NCBI RefSeq assembly: GCF_041200175.1
Contig: NZ_CP165727.1
Span: 2,108,001 to 2,172,000, forward strand
Source of the DNA: Streptomyces sp. R33
Lineage (GTDB): Bacteria > Actinomycetota > Actinomycetes > Streptomycetales > Streptomycetaceae
Length of the DNA: 64,000 bases
Direction of reading: 5' to 3'
The notes beneath the pieces were generated by a model that had not been told where the DNA came from, made no database searches, and saw only the letters and a list, made by a program, of their open reading frames with translations. The translations under genes and the position numbers were made by a program. Shown here piece after piece: positions 50,480-59,187 of this stretch. The stretch's first letter is position 1; each line of letters opens with the position of its first letter.

Positions 50480-51484
50480 ATGCGCATCGGGGTGATCGGA
50501 ACGGGCCGGATCGGCTCCTTCCACGCGGCGGCACTGGCCCGCCACCCGGACGCCGGCTCGCTGCTGCTCGCCGACGCCGATCCCGCGCGGGCGGCGCGCG
50601 TCGCCGACCGGCTGGGGGCGACCGCCGCGCCCTCCGTGGAGCAGGTCTTCAAGTGGGGCGTGGACGCCGTGGTCGTGGCCTGCGCCACCGACGGGCACGC
50701 GGAGCTGGTCCTGCGGGCGGTCCGCGGCGGACTCCCCGTGTTCTGCGAGAAGCCCCTGGCCACCGACCTCGCGCGGACGCTGGCCGTGCTGCGCGAGGTG
50801 ACGGCCGTGGACGGGGTGCTCCAGCTGGGCTTCATGCGCCGCTTCGACGCGGGCTGCCGCACCGCGCGCGAGCTGGTGCGCTCCGGAGCCCTGGGCCGGC
50901 TGCACACCGTACGGACGATGACCGCCGATCCGGCGCCGCCGCCCGCCGCGTACCTGGCGACGTCCGGAGGCCTGTACCGGGACTGCCTGGTGCACGACTT
51001 CGACATGGTCCGCTGGGTGACCGGGCACGAGGTGGCGGAGGTCTACGCGACCGGCTCCGACGCGGGTCCGGCGATGTTCCGCGAGGTCGGCGACGTGGAC
51101 ACCGCCGTCGCCGTCCTCACCCTGGACGACGGGACCCTGGCCACCTGTACGGGCACCCGGTGCAACGGCGCCGGATACGACGTGCGGATGGAGCTGGCCG
51201 GGGAGCTCGACCAGGTCTCCTCCGGGCTGGACGACCGTACGCCGATCGCCTCGACCGAACCGCAGGGACCGCCCCCGGCGAGCAAGCCGTGGACGGGGTT
51301 CCTGGAGCGGTTCGGCCCTGCGTACGAGGCGGAGCTGGCGGCCTTCGTCCGGCTGGTGCGCGGGGAGGGCCCCAACCCGTGCGACGGCCGGGAGGCGCTC
51401 GCCGCGCTGCGGATCGCGGAGGCCTGCGAGCTGTCGCGCCGGGAGCGCCGCCCGGTCCGGATGACGGAGCTCCCGGACCTGTAG
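50480..51484 (+). CDS. Gfo/Idh/MocA-family dehydrogenase (inositol 2-dehydrogenase-like)
   Basis: 334 residues. The Rossmann start '[23 protein letters not shown]' binds NAD(P). The family's EKPL motif is in '[19 protein letters not shown]', and the substrate domain has '[26 protein letters not shown]' and '[16 protein letters not shown]', with the catalytic Asp-x-x-x-H-like HDFD. These fit inositol or scyllo-inositol dehydrogenases. It is divergent from the sugar ABC operon, so uptake and oxidation of one polyol is likely. No ribosome site is present; see the promoter entry. Confidence 0.92.
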   Translation: MRIGVIGTGRIGSFHAAALARHPDAGSLLLADADPARAARVADRLGATAAPSVEQVFKWGVDAVVVACATDGHAELVLRAVRGGLPVFCEKPLATDLARTLAVLREVTAVDGVLQLGFMRRFDAGCRTARELVRSGALGRLHTVRTMTADPAPPPAAYLATSGGLYRDCLVHDFDMVRWVTGHEVAEVYATGSDAGPAMFREVGDVDTAVAVLTLDDGTLATCTGTRCNGAGYDVRMELAGELDQVSSGLDDRTPIASTEPQGPPPASKPWTGFLERFGPAYEAELAAFVRLVRGEGPNPCDGREALAALRIAEACELSRRERRPVRMTELPDL

Positions 51485-51529
51485 GCCCCCCGGGCAGGGG
51501 TGCGGGAGGGAATCGGACACGGACGGCGG

Positions 51530-52723
51530 CTACCAGCGCACCGGCAGCCGGGTCACGCCCCGGATCAGACTGCCCCCGATGTACGTCGGGGCCTCCCCGG
51601 CCGGGTCCTCGGCGAGGTCCGGGAAGCGCTCCAGCAGGCCGCGGATCGCGATGCGGCCCTCCATCCGGGCGAGCGGGGCGCCGATGCAGAAGTGCAGTCC
51701 GTGCCCGAAGGCGAGGTGGCCCTGCGGGGCGCGCCGGACGTCGAACGTGTCGGGGGCCTCGTACCGCACGGGGTCGCGGTCCGCGCCGGCCAGCGAGACG
51801 AGGACGGTGGCCCCGGCCGGGACGGCGGTGCCGCCTATCTCCATGTCCTCGCGGGCGTAGCGGTAGGTGGTGTTCTGCACCGGGCCGTCGTAGCGGAGCA
51901 TCTCCTCGATCGCGCCGTCGAGCAGGCCGTCGTAGTCGGCGCGCAGGGCGGCCAGCTGGTCCGGGTGGGCCAGCAGGGCGCGCGTGCCGTTGGAGATGAG
52001 GTTGACGGTGGTCTCGTGGCCGGCAATGAGCAGCAGGAAGGCCATGCCGATCAGCTCGTCGGGCGACAGCGCGTCGCCGTCCTCGTCCCGGGTCCGGATG
52101 AGCGCGCTGAGCAGGTCCTCGCCGGGGTCCTTGGCCTTGGCCTCGACGAGCTCCGCGAGGTAGTCGCCGAGTTTCTGGTGCGCGGTGGTGCTCGGGTTGA
52201 CGGAGGTGGGCGCGAGGACCTCCTTGGACCAGTAGCTGAAGCGCTCGCGGTCCAGGTCGGGGACGCCGAGGAGTTCACCGATGACGGTCATGGGCAGCGG
52301 GAAGGCCAGGGCCTTGATCAGGTCGGCGGTGCGCTGCGGGCGGTCCGCCATCGCGTCGAGCAGATCGTCGGTGATCTGCTGGACGCGGGGGCGCATGGCC
52401 TGCACGCGGCGGGCGGTGAACTCGCGGGCGACCAGGCGGCGCAGCCGGGTGTGGTGCGGCGGGTCGGCCTCCAGCATGTTGCTGTTGGCGGGGGTGGTCG
52501 CGACACCCGGCAGGACTGCGCTGCTGATCCAGTTCTTCGACAGACCCGGGTGGTTGAGGGCGTGGCGGGCCTCTTCGTAGCCGACGACCAGGAAGGTGGG
52601 CGCGTACTCGGGGGCCGTGACCTCGACTTGGTGCACCGGTCCCGCCGCGCGCAGCCGGGCGTAGAAGGAGTAGGGGTCCGCGTGGAAGTCTGCGTCGCTC
52701 ACGCTGATGTCCGGTTGTGGCAT
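51530..52723 (-). CDS. Cytochrome P450 (CYP105/107-like)
   Basis: 397 residues of soluble bacterial P450 type. The I-helix is '[21 protein letters not shown]', the K-helix '[19 protein letters not shown]', and the haem loop '[25 protein letters not shown]'. '[23 protein letters not shown]' is the C-helix region. Such enzymes hydroxylate secondary metabolites or xenobiotics. No ferredoxin gene is adjacent. The ATG at 52723 touches a perfect 22-bp palindrome, so expression is clearly under a dedicated repressor or activator. Confidence 0.95.
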   Translation of the reverse strand: MPQPDISVSDADFHADPYSFYARLRAAGPVHQVEVTAPEYAPTFLVVGYEEARHALNHPGLSKNWISSAVLPGVATTPANSNMLEADPPHHTRLRRLVAREFTARRVQAMRPRVQQITDDLLDAMADRPQRTADLIKALAFPLPMTVIGELLGVPDLDRERFSYWSKEVLAPTSVNPSTTAHQKLGDYLAELVEAKAKDPGEDLLSALIRTRDEDGDALSPDELIGMAFLLLIAGHETTVNLISNGTRALLAHPDQLAALRADYDGLLDGAIEEMLRYDGPVQNTTYRYAREDMEIGGTAVPAGATVLVSLAGADRDPVRYEAPDTFDVRRAPQGHLAFGHGLHFCIGAPLARMEGRIAIRGLLERFPDLAEDPAGEAPTYIGGSLIRGVTRLPVRW

Positions 52724-52745
52724 GCAGTCACATTAATGTGACTGC
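52724..52745 (-). promoter_or_regulatory. Perfect 22-bp palindrome abutting the P450 start codon
   Basis: A perfect palindrome with core AGTCACATTAATGTGACT plus GC on each side. It ends at the base just before the P450 ATG. Read on the minus strand it contains a -10 TAATGT (52735-52730), 6 bases before the ATG, so transcription would start at or next to the ATG (leaderless). The site would therefore cover the -10 and start point. Size and symmetry suit TetR- or GntR-type dimers. No regulator gene is adjacent. Confidence 0.75.
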
Positions 52746-52785
52746 TCAGTACGGGGCCCGGCGATTTCCGGTCACGCGTGCCGGA

Positions 52786-53703
52786 TCATCCGGTCACGGC
52801 ACGGCGGCCCCAGGCGGTGCCTCCGAGGACGAGGGCGGCGCCTGCGAGGCCGGCCGGGCCGAGGTGTTCGCCGCCGATGGCGATGCCGGCCGCGGCCGCC
52901 CACAGGGGTTCGGTGCCGAGCAGCAGGCTGACCCGGGAGGGCGAGGAGCGGCGTACGGCCCACATCTGCACGAAGAAGGCGAAGAGCGTGCAGAAGACGG
53001 AGAGGAAGGCGAGCCCCGCCCATTCGGCGGCCCCGAATCCGGCGGCGGCCGCCCAGGGGCCGTCCCCGGTGCCGGGCACGGCGGCCAGCACGGCGAAGAC
53101 GAGGACGGCGCCGCCGAACTGAACGGTGGTCAGCGACAGCGAGTCGGCGTCCTGGACGGCCTTGATCCGCGCCATCAGCAGGACGTGCAGGGTCCGGGCG
53201 AGCGCCGCGCCGAGGATGAGCAGGTCGCCGAGGCCGGGGACGGTGAACCCGGCGCCCTGGGTGAGCAGGACGACCCCGGCGACGGAGGCCGCGGCGCCCG
53301 CGAGGAAGGCGCCCGACGGGGCCTTGCGCCGTACGGCGGCCTCGGCGAGCGGGGTGAAGATCATGGTCAGGCTGATGATCAGCCCGGCGTTGGTGGCGGA
53401 GGTGTGGACGACCCCGTAGGTCTCCAGCAGGAAGATCCCGCCGAGTACGAGCCCCAGCAGGCCCGCGCCGCGCAGCTGCCCGGCGGTGAGCGCCCGCAGC
53501 CGCTGCCACCCGGCGACGGCGAGCACGGGCAGCACGACCGCGAAGCGCAGGACGAGGACGGCGATCACGGTGTGGCCCGTGGTGATGCCCTTGGCGGCGA
53601 GATAGCTGCCGCCCCAGACGACGGCGACGGCCAGGACGGGCAGATCGGCGAACCAGGCCCGGCGGGGGGCGGCAGTGCGTGCAAGGAGGGCGGACGAGCT
53701 CAC
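52786..53703 (-). CDS. EamA-family (DMT) transporter
   Basis: 305 residues from a GTG at 53703, GGAG 8 bases upstream; a longer frame upstream lacks support. About ten membrane spans in two EamA repeats: 'LPVLAVAVVWGGSYLAAKGITTGHTVIAVLVLRFAVVLPVLAVAG', 'GLLGLVLGGIFLLETYGVVHTSATNAGLIISLTMIFTPLAEA', 'LGTEPLWAAAAGIAIGGEHLGPAGLAGAALVLGG'. It exports amino acids or small metabolites in many bacteria; the substrate here is unknown. It lies behind the P450 but is separated by its own gap and is not coupled to it. Confidence 0.92.
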   Translation of the reverse strand: MSSSALLARTAAPRRAWFADLPVLAVAVVWGGSYLAAKGITTGHTVIAVLVLRFAVVLPVLAVAGWQRLRALTAGQLRGAGLLGLVLGGIFLLETYGVVHTSATNAGLIISLTMIFTPLAEAAVRRKAPSGAFLAGAAASVAGVVLLTQGAGFTVPGLGDLLILGAALARTLHVLLMARIKAVQDADSLSLTTVQFGGAVLVFAVLAAVPGTGDGPWAAAAGFGAAEWAGLAFLSVFCTLFAFFVQMWAVRRSSPSRVSLLLGTEPLWAAAAGIAIGGEHLGPAGLAGAALVLGGTAWGRRAVTG

Positions 53704-53851
53704 CAGGGACTCTCCATCGGCGTGAAGCGGGTGGAGACTGCGGCGGCTCCCTCGGGCGCGGCTCACCGTACCCGAGCCGATCATGGCGGTCGAGCGGTTT
53801 CACGCGGGCTGCACCGGGGGCCCGCCCGGGCCCCGGCCGGCGCGGGCGGGA

Positions 53852-54472
53852 TCAGTCGAAGGCGGCGAAGGTGGCCCGGCCCGTCGGGCGGTACGTGAGG
53901 ATGGCGGCGCCGTTCGGCGTCGTGCGCGAGGCGGTCAATTCGTAGGCCGTCGGCAGCCCGCCCGTCGGGAACAGCCGCCGCCCGGCGCCCAGGAACACGG
54001 GGTACACCTCCAGGTTCAGCTCGTCCACGAGGTCCCGCACCAGCAGCCACTGGGCCAACTGCCCGCTCCCGTGGACCTGGAGCTCGCGGTGCCCCTCCAG
54101 CCCGTCCTTGATCCGCACGATCTCGCTCTGGAGCTGCTCGCCGTCGATGACGGTGGTCCCCGCCCAGGCCGGCTCCTTGAGCGTGGTGGAGGCCACGTAC
54201 TTGGGCAGGCCGTTCAGCCGGCTCGCGATCGGGTCGGTGGGGTCGGTCCTCTTCGGCCAGTAGTCGGCGAAGATCTCGTACGTCCGGCGCCCGAGCAGGA
54301 AGGCCCCGGCCCGGTCGAACAGCTCGGTGGTGAACGCGCCCACGCCCTCGTCGTAGAACGGGGTCAGCCAGCCGCCGTACGCGAACCCGCCGCCGGGGTC
54401 CTCCTCGGGCCCGCCGGGGGCCTGCATCACTCCGTCGAGGGTCACGAAGGTGGTGAGGGTCAGCTTGCCCAT
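53852..54472 (-). CDS. Dihydrofolate reductase-like (RibD C-terminal) protein
   Basis: 206 residues. 'KLTLTTFVTLDGVMQAPGGPEEDPGGGFAYGGWLTPFYDEG' is the start of the RibD_C/YwjB/YyaP-type family; 'AFLLGRRTYEIFADYWPKR' and 'ELQVHGSGQLAQWLLVRDLVDELNLEVYPVFLGAGRRLFPTG' are the NADPH-fold parts. The GGAG site lies 9 bases before the ATG. The role in Streptomyces is not known; such proteins are common paralogues and are not the folate DHFR. Confidence 0.92.
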   Translation of the reverse strand: MGKLTLTTFVTLDGVMQAPGGPEEDPGGGFAYGGWLTPFYDEGVGAFTTELFDRAGAFLLGRRTYEIFADYWPKRTDPTDPIASRLNGLPKYVASTTLKEPAWAGTTVIDGEQLQSEIVRIKDGLEGHRELQVHGSGQLAQWLLVRDLVDELNLEVYPVFLGAGRRLFPTGGLPTAYELTASRTTPNGAAILTYRPTGRATFAAFD

Positions 54473-54662
54473 GACTTTGCGCTCCTTGCGTCCGGTCTCT
54501 CCTGTGCGGGTTCCCCTGCACGGGTTCAGACTCCCGGCAGCCCCGGAACTCATCGGGGCGGCGCGCGCGAACGCGAGGTCCGATTCCCGCCAGCGCCCGC
54601 ACCCCTCCCCCTATTTCATTGAACCCGCAACGACTTATCGGACCGAGACGAGGGAGAAGACC

Positions 54663-55403
54663 ATGGGCACCAACGACGCGGTGGTGGCACTGGTGACCGG
54701 CGGCAGCCGCGGCATCGGGGCGGCCACTGCCCTGCGGCTGGCGCAGGACGGCATCGACGTCGCGCTGACCTACGTCAGCGGCGCGGAGGCCGCGGCCGAG
54801 GTCGTGGGCGAGATCGAGGCGCTCGGCCGCCGCGCCCTGGCGGTCCGGGCCGACGTGGGCGACCCGGCGCAGGCGGTCGCCGCGGTGGAGGAGACCGTAC
54901 GGGGCCTCGGGCGGATCGACGCACTCGTCAACAACGCGGGCATCGGCGTACTCGGGCCGCTGGACGCCCTGACCCTGGCCGATGTGGACCGGGTACTGGC
55001 GGTCAACGTGCGCGGCGTGTTCCTGACCACCCAGGCCGCGGCCGCACGCATGGGCCCCGGCGGCCGGATCGTCACCATCGGCAGCTGCATGGCCGCGCGG
55101 GTCCCCGGTCCGGGCGGCACCCTGTACGCGATGAGCAAGGCCGCGCTGACCGGCCTGAACAAGGCGCTGGCGCGGGAGCTCGGCGGGCGCGGCATCACCG
55201 CGAACCTCGTGCATCCGGGCCCGGTGGACACCGACATGAACCCGGCGGACGGCCCCCACGCCGCCGCGCAGAGCGCACTGACGGCCCTCGGCCGCTTCGG
55301 CAGCGCGCCGGAGGTGGCGGGGCTGGTGTCCTTCCTCGCGGGCCCGGACGCCGCCTATGTGACGGGCGCCGAGTTCGCGGTGGACGGCGGCCACGCGGCG
55401 TGA
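54663..55403 (+). CDS. Short-chain dehydrogenase/reductase
   Basis: 246 residues with a full SDR signature: 'ALVTGGSRGIGAATALRLAQDG' (cofactor loop), 'LVNNAGIGVLGPL', catalytic Ser in 'IVTIGSCMAARVPG', Tyr-Lys in 'LYAMSKAALTGL', and 'ANLVHPGPVDTDMN'. The closing 'GAEFAVDGGHAA' is the usual classical-SDR end. The pattern after the first strand suggests NADP(H). It is divergent from the DHFR-like gene with a 190-bp gap. Substrate unknown. Confidence 0.93.
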   Translation: MGTNDAVVALVTGGSRGIGAATALRLAQDGIDVALTYVSGAEAAAEVVGEIEALGRRALAVRADVGDPAQAVAAVEETVRGLGRIDALVNNAGIGVLGPLDALTLADVDRVLAVNVRGVFLTTQAAAARMGPGGRIVTIGSCMAARVPGPGGTLYAMSKAALTGLNKALARELGGRGITANLVHPGPVDTDMNPADGPHAAAQSALTALGRFGSAPEVAGLVSFLAGPDAAYVTGAEFAVDGGHAA

Positions 55404-55420
55404 CGCCCACGGGATACGCC

Positions 55421-55489
55421 GATGGGGCGCACCGATTGCGGTGCGCCCCATCGGGCCGTGCGGGCCCCGGGGGTGTCGGCCCCCGGGGC
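55421..55489. terminator. Two tandem terminator hairpins between the SDR and allantoicase
   Basis: The first is a perfect 14-bp stem, GATGGGGCGCACCG (55421-55434) and its complement (55439-55452), with loop ATTG. The second is GCCCCGGGGG (55464-55473) and CCCCCGGGGC (55480-55489) with a 6-base loop. They lie between two convergent genes and can end transcription from both sides. Confidence 0.85.
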
Positions 55490-55505
55490 AGTCACGGGGA
55501 CGGCG

Positions 55506-56624
55506 TCAGCCGCCCAGCTCCTGGTGGCGGGCGGTCAGCGCGGCCGCGCCGGCCTCCGTCAGCGAGCCGTACAGGCGCAGGCGGGAGAAGCCGCCGTCCG
55601 GGAAGATGTCGATCCGGACGTGGGTCCCGACCGCCGGGGTGTCCAGCACGAAGCGGTGGTTGGTGTCGGGCTGCAGCCGGGTGCGCGGCAGGAACTCCGT
55701 CCACTCGCCCTCCTCGCCGGACTTGACGGACAGCGAGGCCCAGCCGGCCGAGTTGCCCTTGAGGTAGGCGGTGTCGATCTCGACGGCGCGGATCTCGGAG
55801 TCGGCCACCAGCTGGTAGCGGATCCAGTCGTTGCCGTTGTCGCGGCGCCGCGCGGTCTCCCAGCCGTCGTCCATCTTGCGGGAGCGGCCCGGGTTGATGG
55901 TGTTGGTCGGCGGGGAGTAGAAGCGGTTGGAGGCGTCCTGGACGGAGCCGCCGTTCTCCAGGGCGACGACGTCGAAGGTGCCGAGGGTGGCCAGCCACGC
56001 CGGGTCCGGTACGACCTCGCCGTACACGCGCAGGCGGGCGATGCCGCCGTCGGGGTGCTGGTTGACGCGCAGGTGCGTGAAGCGCTGCTCGGCGGTGACC
56101 TCGAAGCCGTTGGCCGCGTGGCCGCCGACCGGGGTGCGCGCGACCAGGGTCGTCCACTTGACGTCGCCGCCGAGGAGCTCCTCCGGGGTGGGCGCGAGGG
56201 CGCCTTCCCAGTTGGTGCCCTCGATGGAGACGGCCTGCGGCATGTTGCCGCGGAAGTGGGCGGTGTCGACGACGATGCCGCGGATCACGCCGGGGGCGCC
56301 GAGGCGGACCAGCGCGTAGTCGTGGTCCTCGGGGGTGGGCCAGGGCTGGGTGGCGGAGACGCCGCGGCGGCGGCGGGTCTCCCAGCCGTCCATGATCTTG
56401 CCCTTGTGGCCGAAGTGCTCCGGGTCGAAGTGCGCGGCCTCGGCGATGAGCAGGTTCTCGCGCTGCGCGAAGAACTCGTCGTTGGCGAAGGTGACACCGG
56501 CGCCCAGCTCACGGGCGGCGAGGTTCGCGTACTGGGTGAACGGGAAGTCCGCGGTGCGGTAGTCCGCGTACGGGTCGCCGCCTCCGTACGGGTTCGCGTT
56601 ACCGGTGAAGGATTCAATCGCCAC
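55506..56624 (-). CDS. alc: Allantoicase
   Basis: 372 residues, GTG at 56624, 3 bp after the allantoinase stop. The two repeated beta-jelly-roll allantoicase domains are visible as parallel motifs: 'GKIMDGWETRRRRG', 'DYALVRLGAPGVIRGIVVDTAHFRGNMPQAVSIEG', 'RFTHLRVNQHPDGGIARLRVYGEV' and then 'RKMDDGWETARRRDNGNDWIRYQL', 'VEIDTAYLKGNSAGWASLSV', 'THVRIDIFPDGGFSRLRLYG'. It splits allantoate to ureidoglycolate and urea, the step after allantoinase. Confidence 0.95.
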   Translation of the reverse strand: MAIESFTGNANPYGGGDPYADYRTADFPFTQYANLAARELGAGVTFANDEFFAQRENLLIAEAAHFDPEHFGHKGKIMDGWETRRRRGVSATQPWPTPEDHDYALVRLGAPGVIRGIVVDTAHFRGNMPQAVSIEGTNWEGALAPTPEELLGGDVKWTTLVARTPVGGHAANGFEVTAEQRFTHLRVNQHPDGGIARLRVYGEVVPDPAWLATLGTFDVVALENGGSVQDASNRFYSPPTNTINPGRSRKMDDGWETARRRDNGNDWIRYQLVADSEIRAVEIDTAYLKGNSAGWASLSVKSGEEGEWTEFLPRTRLQPDTNHRFVLDTPAVGTHVRIDIFPDGGFSRLRLYGSLTEAGAAALTARHQELGG

Positions 56625-56627
56625 TGG

Positions 56628-57968
56628 TCAGTTCTGCCTTTCGAGGAGTCGGCCCGTGGGCTCGGTCGGGGTGCCGTGGTCGGCGATCTGCGTACCGCGC
56701 AGCCAGGTGGACTTCACGACGCCGTGCAGGGTCTTGCCCGCGTACGCCGTGACCCGGTTGCGGTGGTGCAGTTCCGCGGGATCCACGGTGAAGGTCTCTT
56801 CGGGGGCCAGCACGGCGAAGTCGGCGTCGCGGCCGGCCTCGATCGCGCCCTTGTCGGCGAGGCCCGCGAGGGCGGCCGGGGCGGCGGACATCCAGCGCAC
56901 GACGTCCTCGAGGGTGCGTCCGCGGCGCCGGGCCTCGGTCCAGATCGCCGGCAGGCCGAGCTGCAGGGAGGAGATGCCGCCCCACGCGGTGGCGAAGTCG
57001 TCCGTCTTCAGGTCCGCCGTGGAGGGCGAGTGGTCGGAGACGATGCAGTCGATGGTGCCGTCGGCGAGCGCGTCCCACAGGAGGTCCTGGTTGGCGGCCT
57101 CGCGGATGGGCGGGCAGCACTTGAACTCGCTGGCGCCGTCGGGCACTTCCTCGGCGGTGAGGGTGAGGTAGTGCGGGCAGGACTCGACGGTGATCTTGAC
57201 GCCCTCGGCCTTGGCGGCGGCGATCAGCGGCAGCGCGTCGGAGGACGACAGGTGCAGGACGTGGACGCGCGCGTTCAGCCGCTTCGCCTGGGCGATCAGG
57301 TTCCCGATCGCGGTGTTCTCGGCGTCGCGCGGGCGGGAGGCGAGGAAGTCGGCGTACTTGGGCCCGGGGACGGCCGGCGCGGAGTCGAGGTGGTGCGGGT
57401 CCTCGGCGTGCACGATCATCAGGCCGCCGAAGCCGGTGATCTCGGCGAGGGAGGTGGCCAGCTGCTCCTGGTCGAGCTCGGGGAACTCGTCGACGCCGGA
57501 GGGCGACAGGAAGCACTTGAAGCCGTACACGCCGGCGTCGTGCAGCGGCGCCAAGTCCTTGACGTTGTCCGGCAGGGCGCCGCCCCAGAAGCCGACGTCC
57601 ACGTGCGCCTTGGTGCGGGCGACCTCCTGCTTGACGCGGAGGTGGTCGACCGTGGTGGTCGGCGGCAGGGAGTTCAGCGGCATGTCGAGGATCGTCGTGA
57701 CGCCTCCGGCCGCGGCGGCGCGGGTGGCCGTCCAGAAGCCCTCCCACTCGGTGCGGCCCGGGTCGTTCACGTGCACGTGGGTGTCGACCAGGCCGGGGAG
57801 CAGGACGTCGTCGCCGAAGTCCTCGAGCCGGGCGCCGGCCGGCACCTCGGCGTCGTGCGGCAGTACGGCGACGATCTTCCCGGCGGCGACGGCGACCGAA
57901 GCGGCGCGCGTCCCCCCGGGGGTGATGACGCGAGTCGAGCGCAGTACCAGTTCCACGTCGTCGGACAC
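56628..57968 (-). CDS. allB: Allantoinase
   Basis: 446 residues from a GTG at 57968 with GGAGG 7 bases upstream. The amidohydrolase metal site is present: '[23 protein letters not shown]', the lysine in '[19 protein letters not shown]', His in '[12 protein letters not shown]', His in '[13 protein letters not shown]' and Asp in '[12 protein letters not shown]'. '[10 protein letters not shown]' and 'DHSPS' are typical of allantoinases. It opens allantoin to allantoate. First gene of an operon with allantoicase; control sites lie upstream, facing the IclR regulator gene. Confidence 0.95.
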   Translation of the reverse strand: MSDDVELVLRSTRVITPGGTRAASVAVAAGKIVAVLPHDAEVPAGARLEDFGDDVLLPGLVDTHVHVNDPGRTEWEGFWTATRAAAAGGVTTILDMPLNSLPPTTTVDHLRVKQEVARTKAHVDVGFWGGALPDNVKDLAPLHDAGVYGFKCFLSPSGVDEFPELDQEQLATSLAEITGFGGLMIVHAEDPHHLDSAPAVPGPKYADFLASRPRDAENTAIGNLIAQAKRLNARVHVLHLSSSDALPLIAAAKAEGVKITVESCPHYLTLTAEEVPDGASEFKCCPPIREAANQDLLWDALADGTIDCIVSDHSPSTADLKTDDFATAWGGISSLQLGLPAIWTEARRRGRTLEDVVRWMSAAPAALAGLADKGAIEAGRDADFAVLAPEETFTVDPAELHHRNRVTAYAGKTLHGVVKSTWLRGTQIADHGTPTEPTGRLLERQN

Positions 57969-57988
57969 GCCGGAACCTCCCCATCTAC

Positions 57989-58112
57989 TTCCACAGAGCG
58001 AAATTCAACGTTCTGTTGACGGAGTCTCGCCGCCGATCCGGAGCCAGTCAAGAGCGCCCGGACAGAGCACTGACACACCGGTGTCGCAATTGGATGTTTC
58101 CACAGGATGGAA
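57989..58112. promoter_or_regulatory. Candidate AllR (IclR-type) operators before allantoinase
   Basis: Two 15-bp inverted repeats with 5-bp arms and 5-base spacers occur here: TCAACGTTCTGTTGA at 58005-58019 and TTCCACAGGATGGAA at 58098-58112. A related half-site word TTCCACAGAGCGAAA is at 57989-58003. The size and spacing fit IclR-family dimers, and the IclR gene faces them 185 bp away. The surrounding DNA is clearly more AT-rich than average. Confidence 0.6.
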
Positions 58113-58296
58113 TTAAGATTTCACTATCCAGAATGTAGCTATCACCACCGGGGGCGGTCGGGTAACTTCCCGAGGACGTCCGCCACCCGGACAAACCCCC
58201 TCTGACCGGCGGGGACGGCTTCGACCCGGCTCTAGGGCCGACGCCGACCGACCGGTAGGCTGCTTCCTTGCCTGCCAGCACCGAAAGGACCGCGCC

Positions 58297-59100
58297 GTGC
58301 CGACGTCCAGCGCCAGCACCACCGACGCTTCCGCGAAGCCCACCGCCGCCAGCGGTGGCGTTCAGTCCCTTGAGCGCGCCTTCGATCTGCTCGAACGCAT
58401 GGCCGATGCCGGGGGCGAGGTCGGCCTCAGCGAGCTCTCCACCGCCAGCGGTCTGCCGCTGCCGACCATCCACCGCCTCATGCGCACCCTGGTGGCATGC
58501 GGCTACGTCCGGCAGCAGCCCAATCGACGGTACTCCCTCGGGCCCCGGCTGATCCGCCTCGGCGAGTCCGCGTCGCGCCTGCTGGGGACCTGGGCCCGGC
58601 CGTACCTCGCCCGCCTGGTCGAGGAGACCGGCGAGACGGCGAACATGGCCCTGCTCGACGGGGACGAGATCGTCTACGTCGCCCAGGTGCCGTCCAAGCA
58701 CTCCATGCGCATGTTCACCGAGGTCGGCCGCCGCGTGCTGCCGCACTCCACCGGTGTGGGCAAGGCGCTGCTCGCGTACACCCCCGCGGAAGAGGTACGG
58801 GCGCTGCTGGCGCGCACCGGGATGCCGGCCGCGACCGAGAAGACCATCACCACGCCGGAGGGCTTCCTGGAGGCCCTGGAGCAGGTCCGCAAGGTGGGCT
58901 ACGCGGTCGACGACAACGAGCAGGAGATAGGAGTCCGCTGCCTGGCCGTGTCGGTGCCGAACTCGCCGACCGCCGCAGCGATCTCCATCTCGGGTCCGGC
59001 CGGCCGGGTGACCGAGGCCGTGGCCGAGTCGTTCGTGCCGATCCTGCAGAACGTCGCCGCCGACCTGTCCGTGGCCCTGCAGAGCCAGAACCCCGCGTAG
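58297..59100 (+). CDS. allR: IclR-family regulator, probably AllR
   Basis: 267 residues from a GTG at 58297 with AAAGGA 8 bases upstream. The winged HTH 'SLERAFDLLERMADAGGEVGLSELSTASGLPLPTIHRLMRTLVACGYVRQQPNRRYSLG' and the C-terminal effector domain ('VGKALLAYTPAEEVRALLARTGMPAATEKTITT', 'DDNEQEIGVRCLAVSVPN') are standard. Its position divergent from allantoinase and allantoicase matches AllR of Streptomyces, which represses allantoin genes and responds to allantoate or glyoxylate-type signals. The effector here is inferred. Confidence 0.92.
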   Translation: MPTSSASTTDASAKPTAASGGVQSLERAFDLLERMADAGGEVGLSELSTASGLPLPTIHRLMRTLVACGYVRQQPNRRYSLGPRLIRLGESASRLLGTWARPYLARLVEETGETANMALLDGDEIVYVAQVPSKHSMRMFTEVGRRVLPHSTGVGKALLAYTPAEEVRALLARTGMPAATEKTITTPEGFLEALEQVRKVGYAVDDNEQEIGVRCLAVSVPNSPTAAAISISGPAGRVTEAVAESFVPILQNVAADLSVALQSQNPA

Positions 59101-59125
59101 GTTCCGGCGCGGGAGTCCCCCCGTA

Positions 59126-59180
59126 CGTACGCCAAGGCCCCGGCCCCCGCTGATGCGCGGGGCCGGGGCCTTGGCGTACG
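59126..59180. terminator. Very strong bidirectional terminator (22-bp perfect stem)
   Basis: A left arm at 59126-59147 starting CGTACGCCAAGGCCCCGG pairs perfectly with 59159-59180 over 22 bp; the 11-base loop can form three more pairs. It lies between the convergent allR and MacB-type ATPase genes, 8 bases from the latter's stop, and can serve both. Confidence 0.92.
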
Positions 59181-59187
59181 GAGCGGC

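Noticed and set aside
51530..55403. P450, EamA exporter, DHFR-like and SDR genes as one secondary-metabolite cluster
   Set aside because: There is no scaffold-forming enzyme; genes face different ways and have separate control regions.
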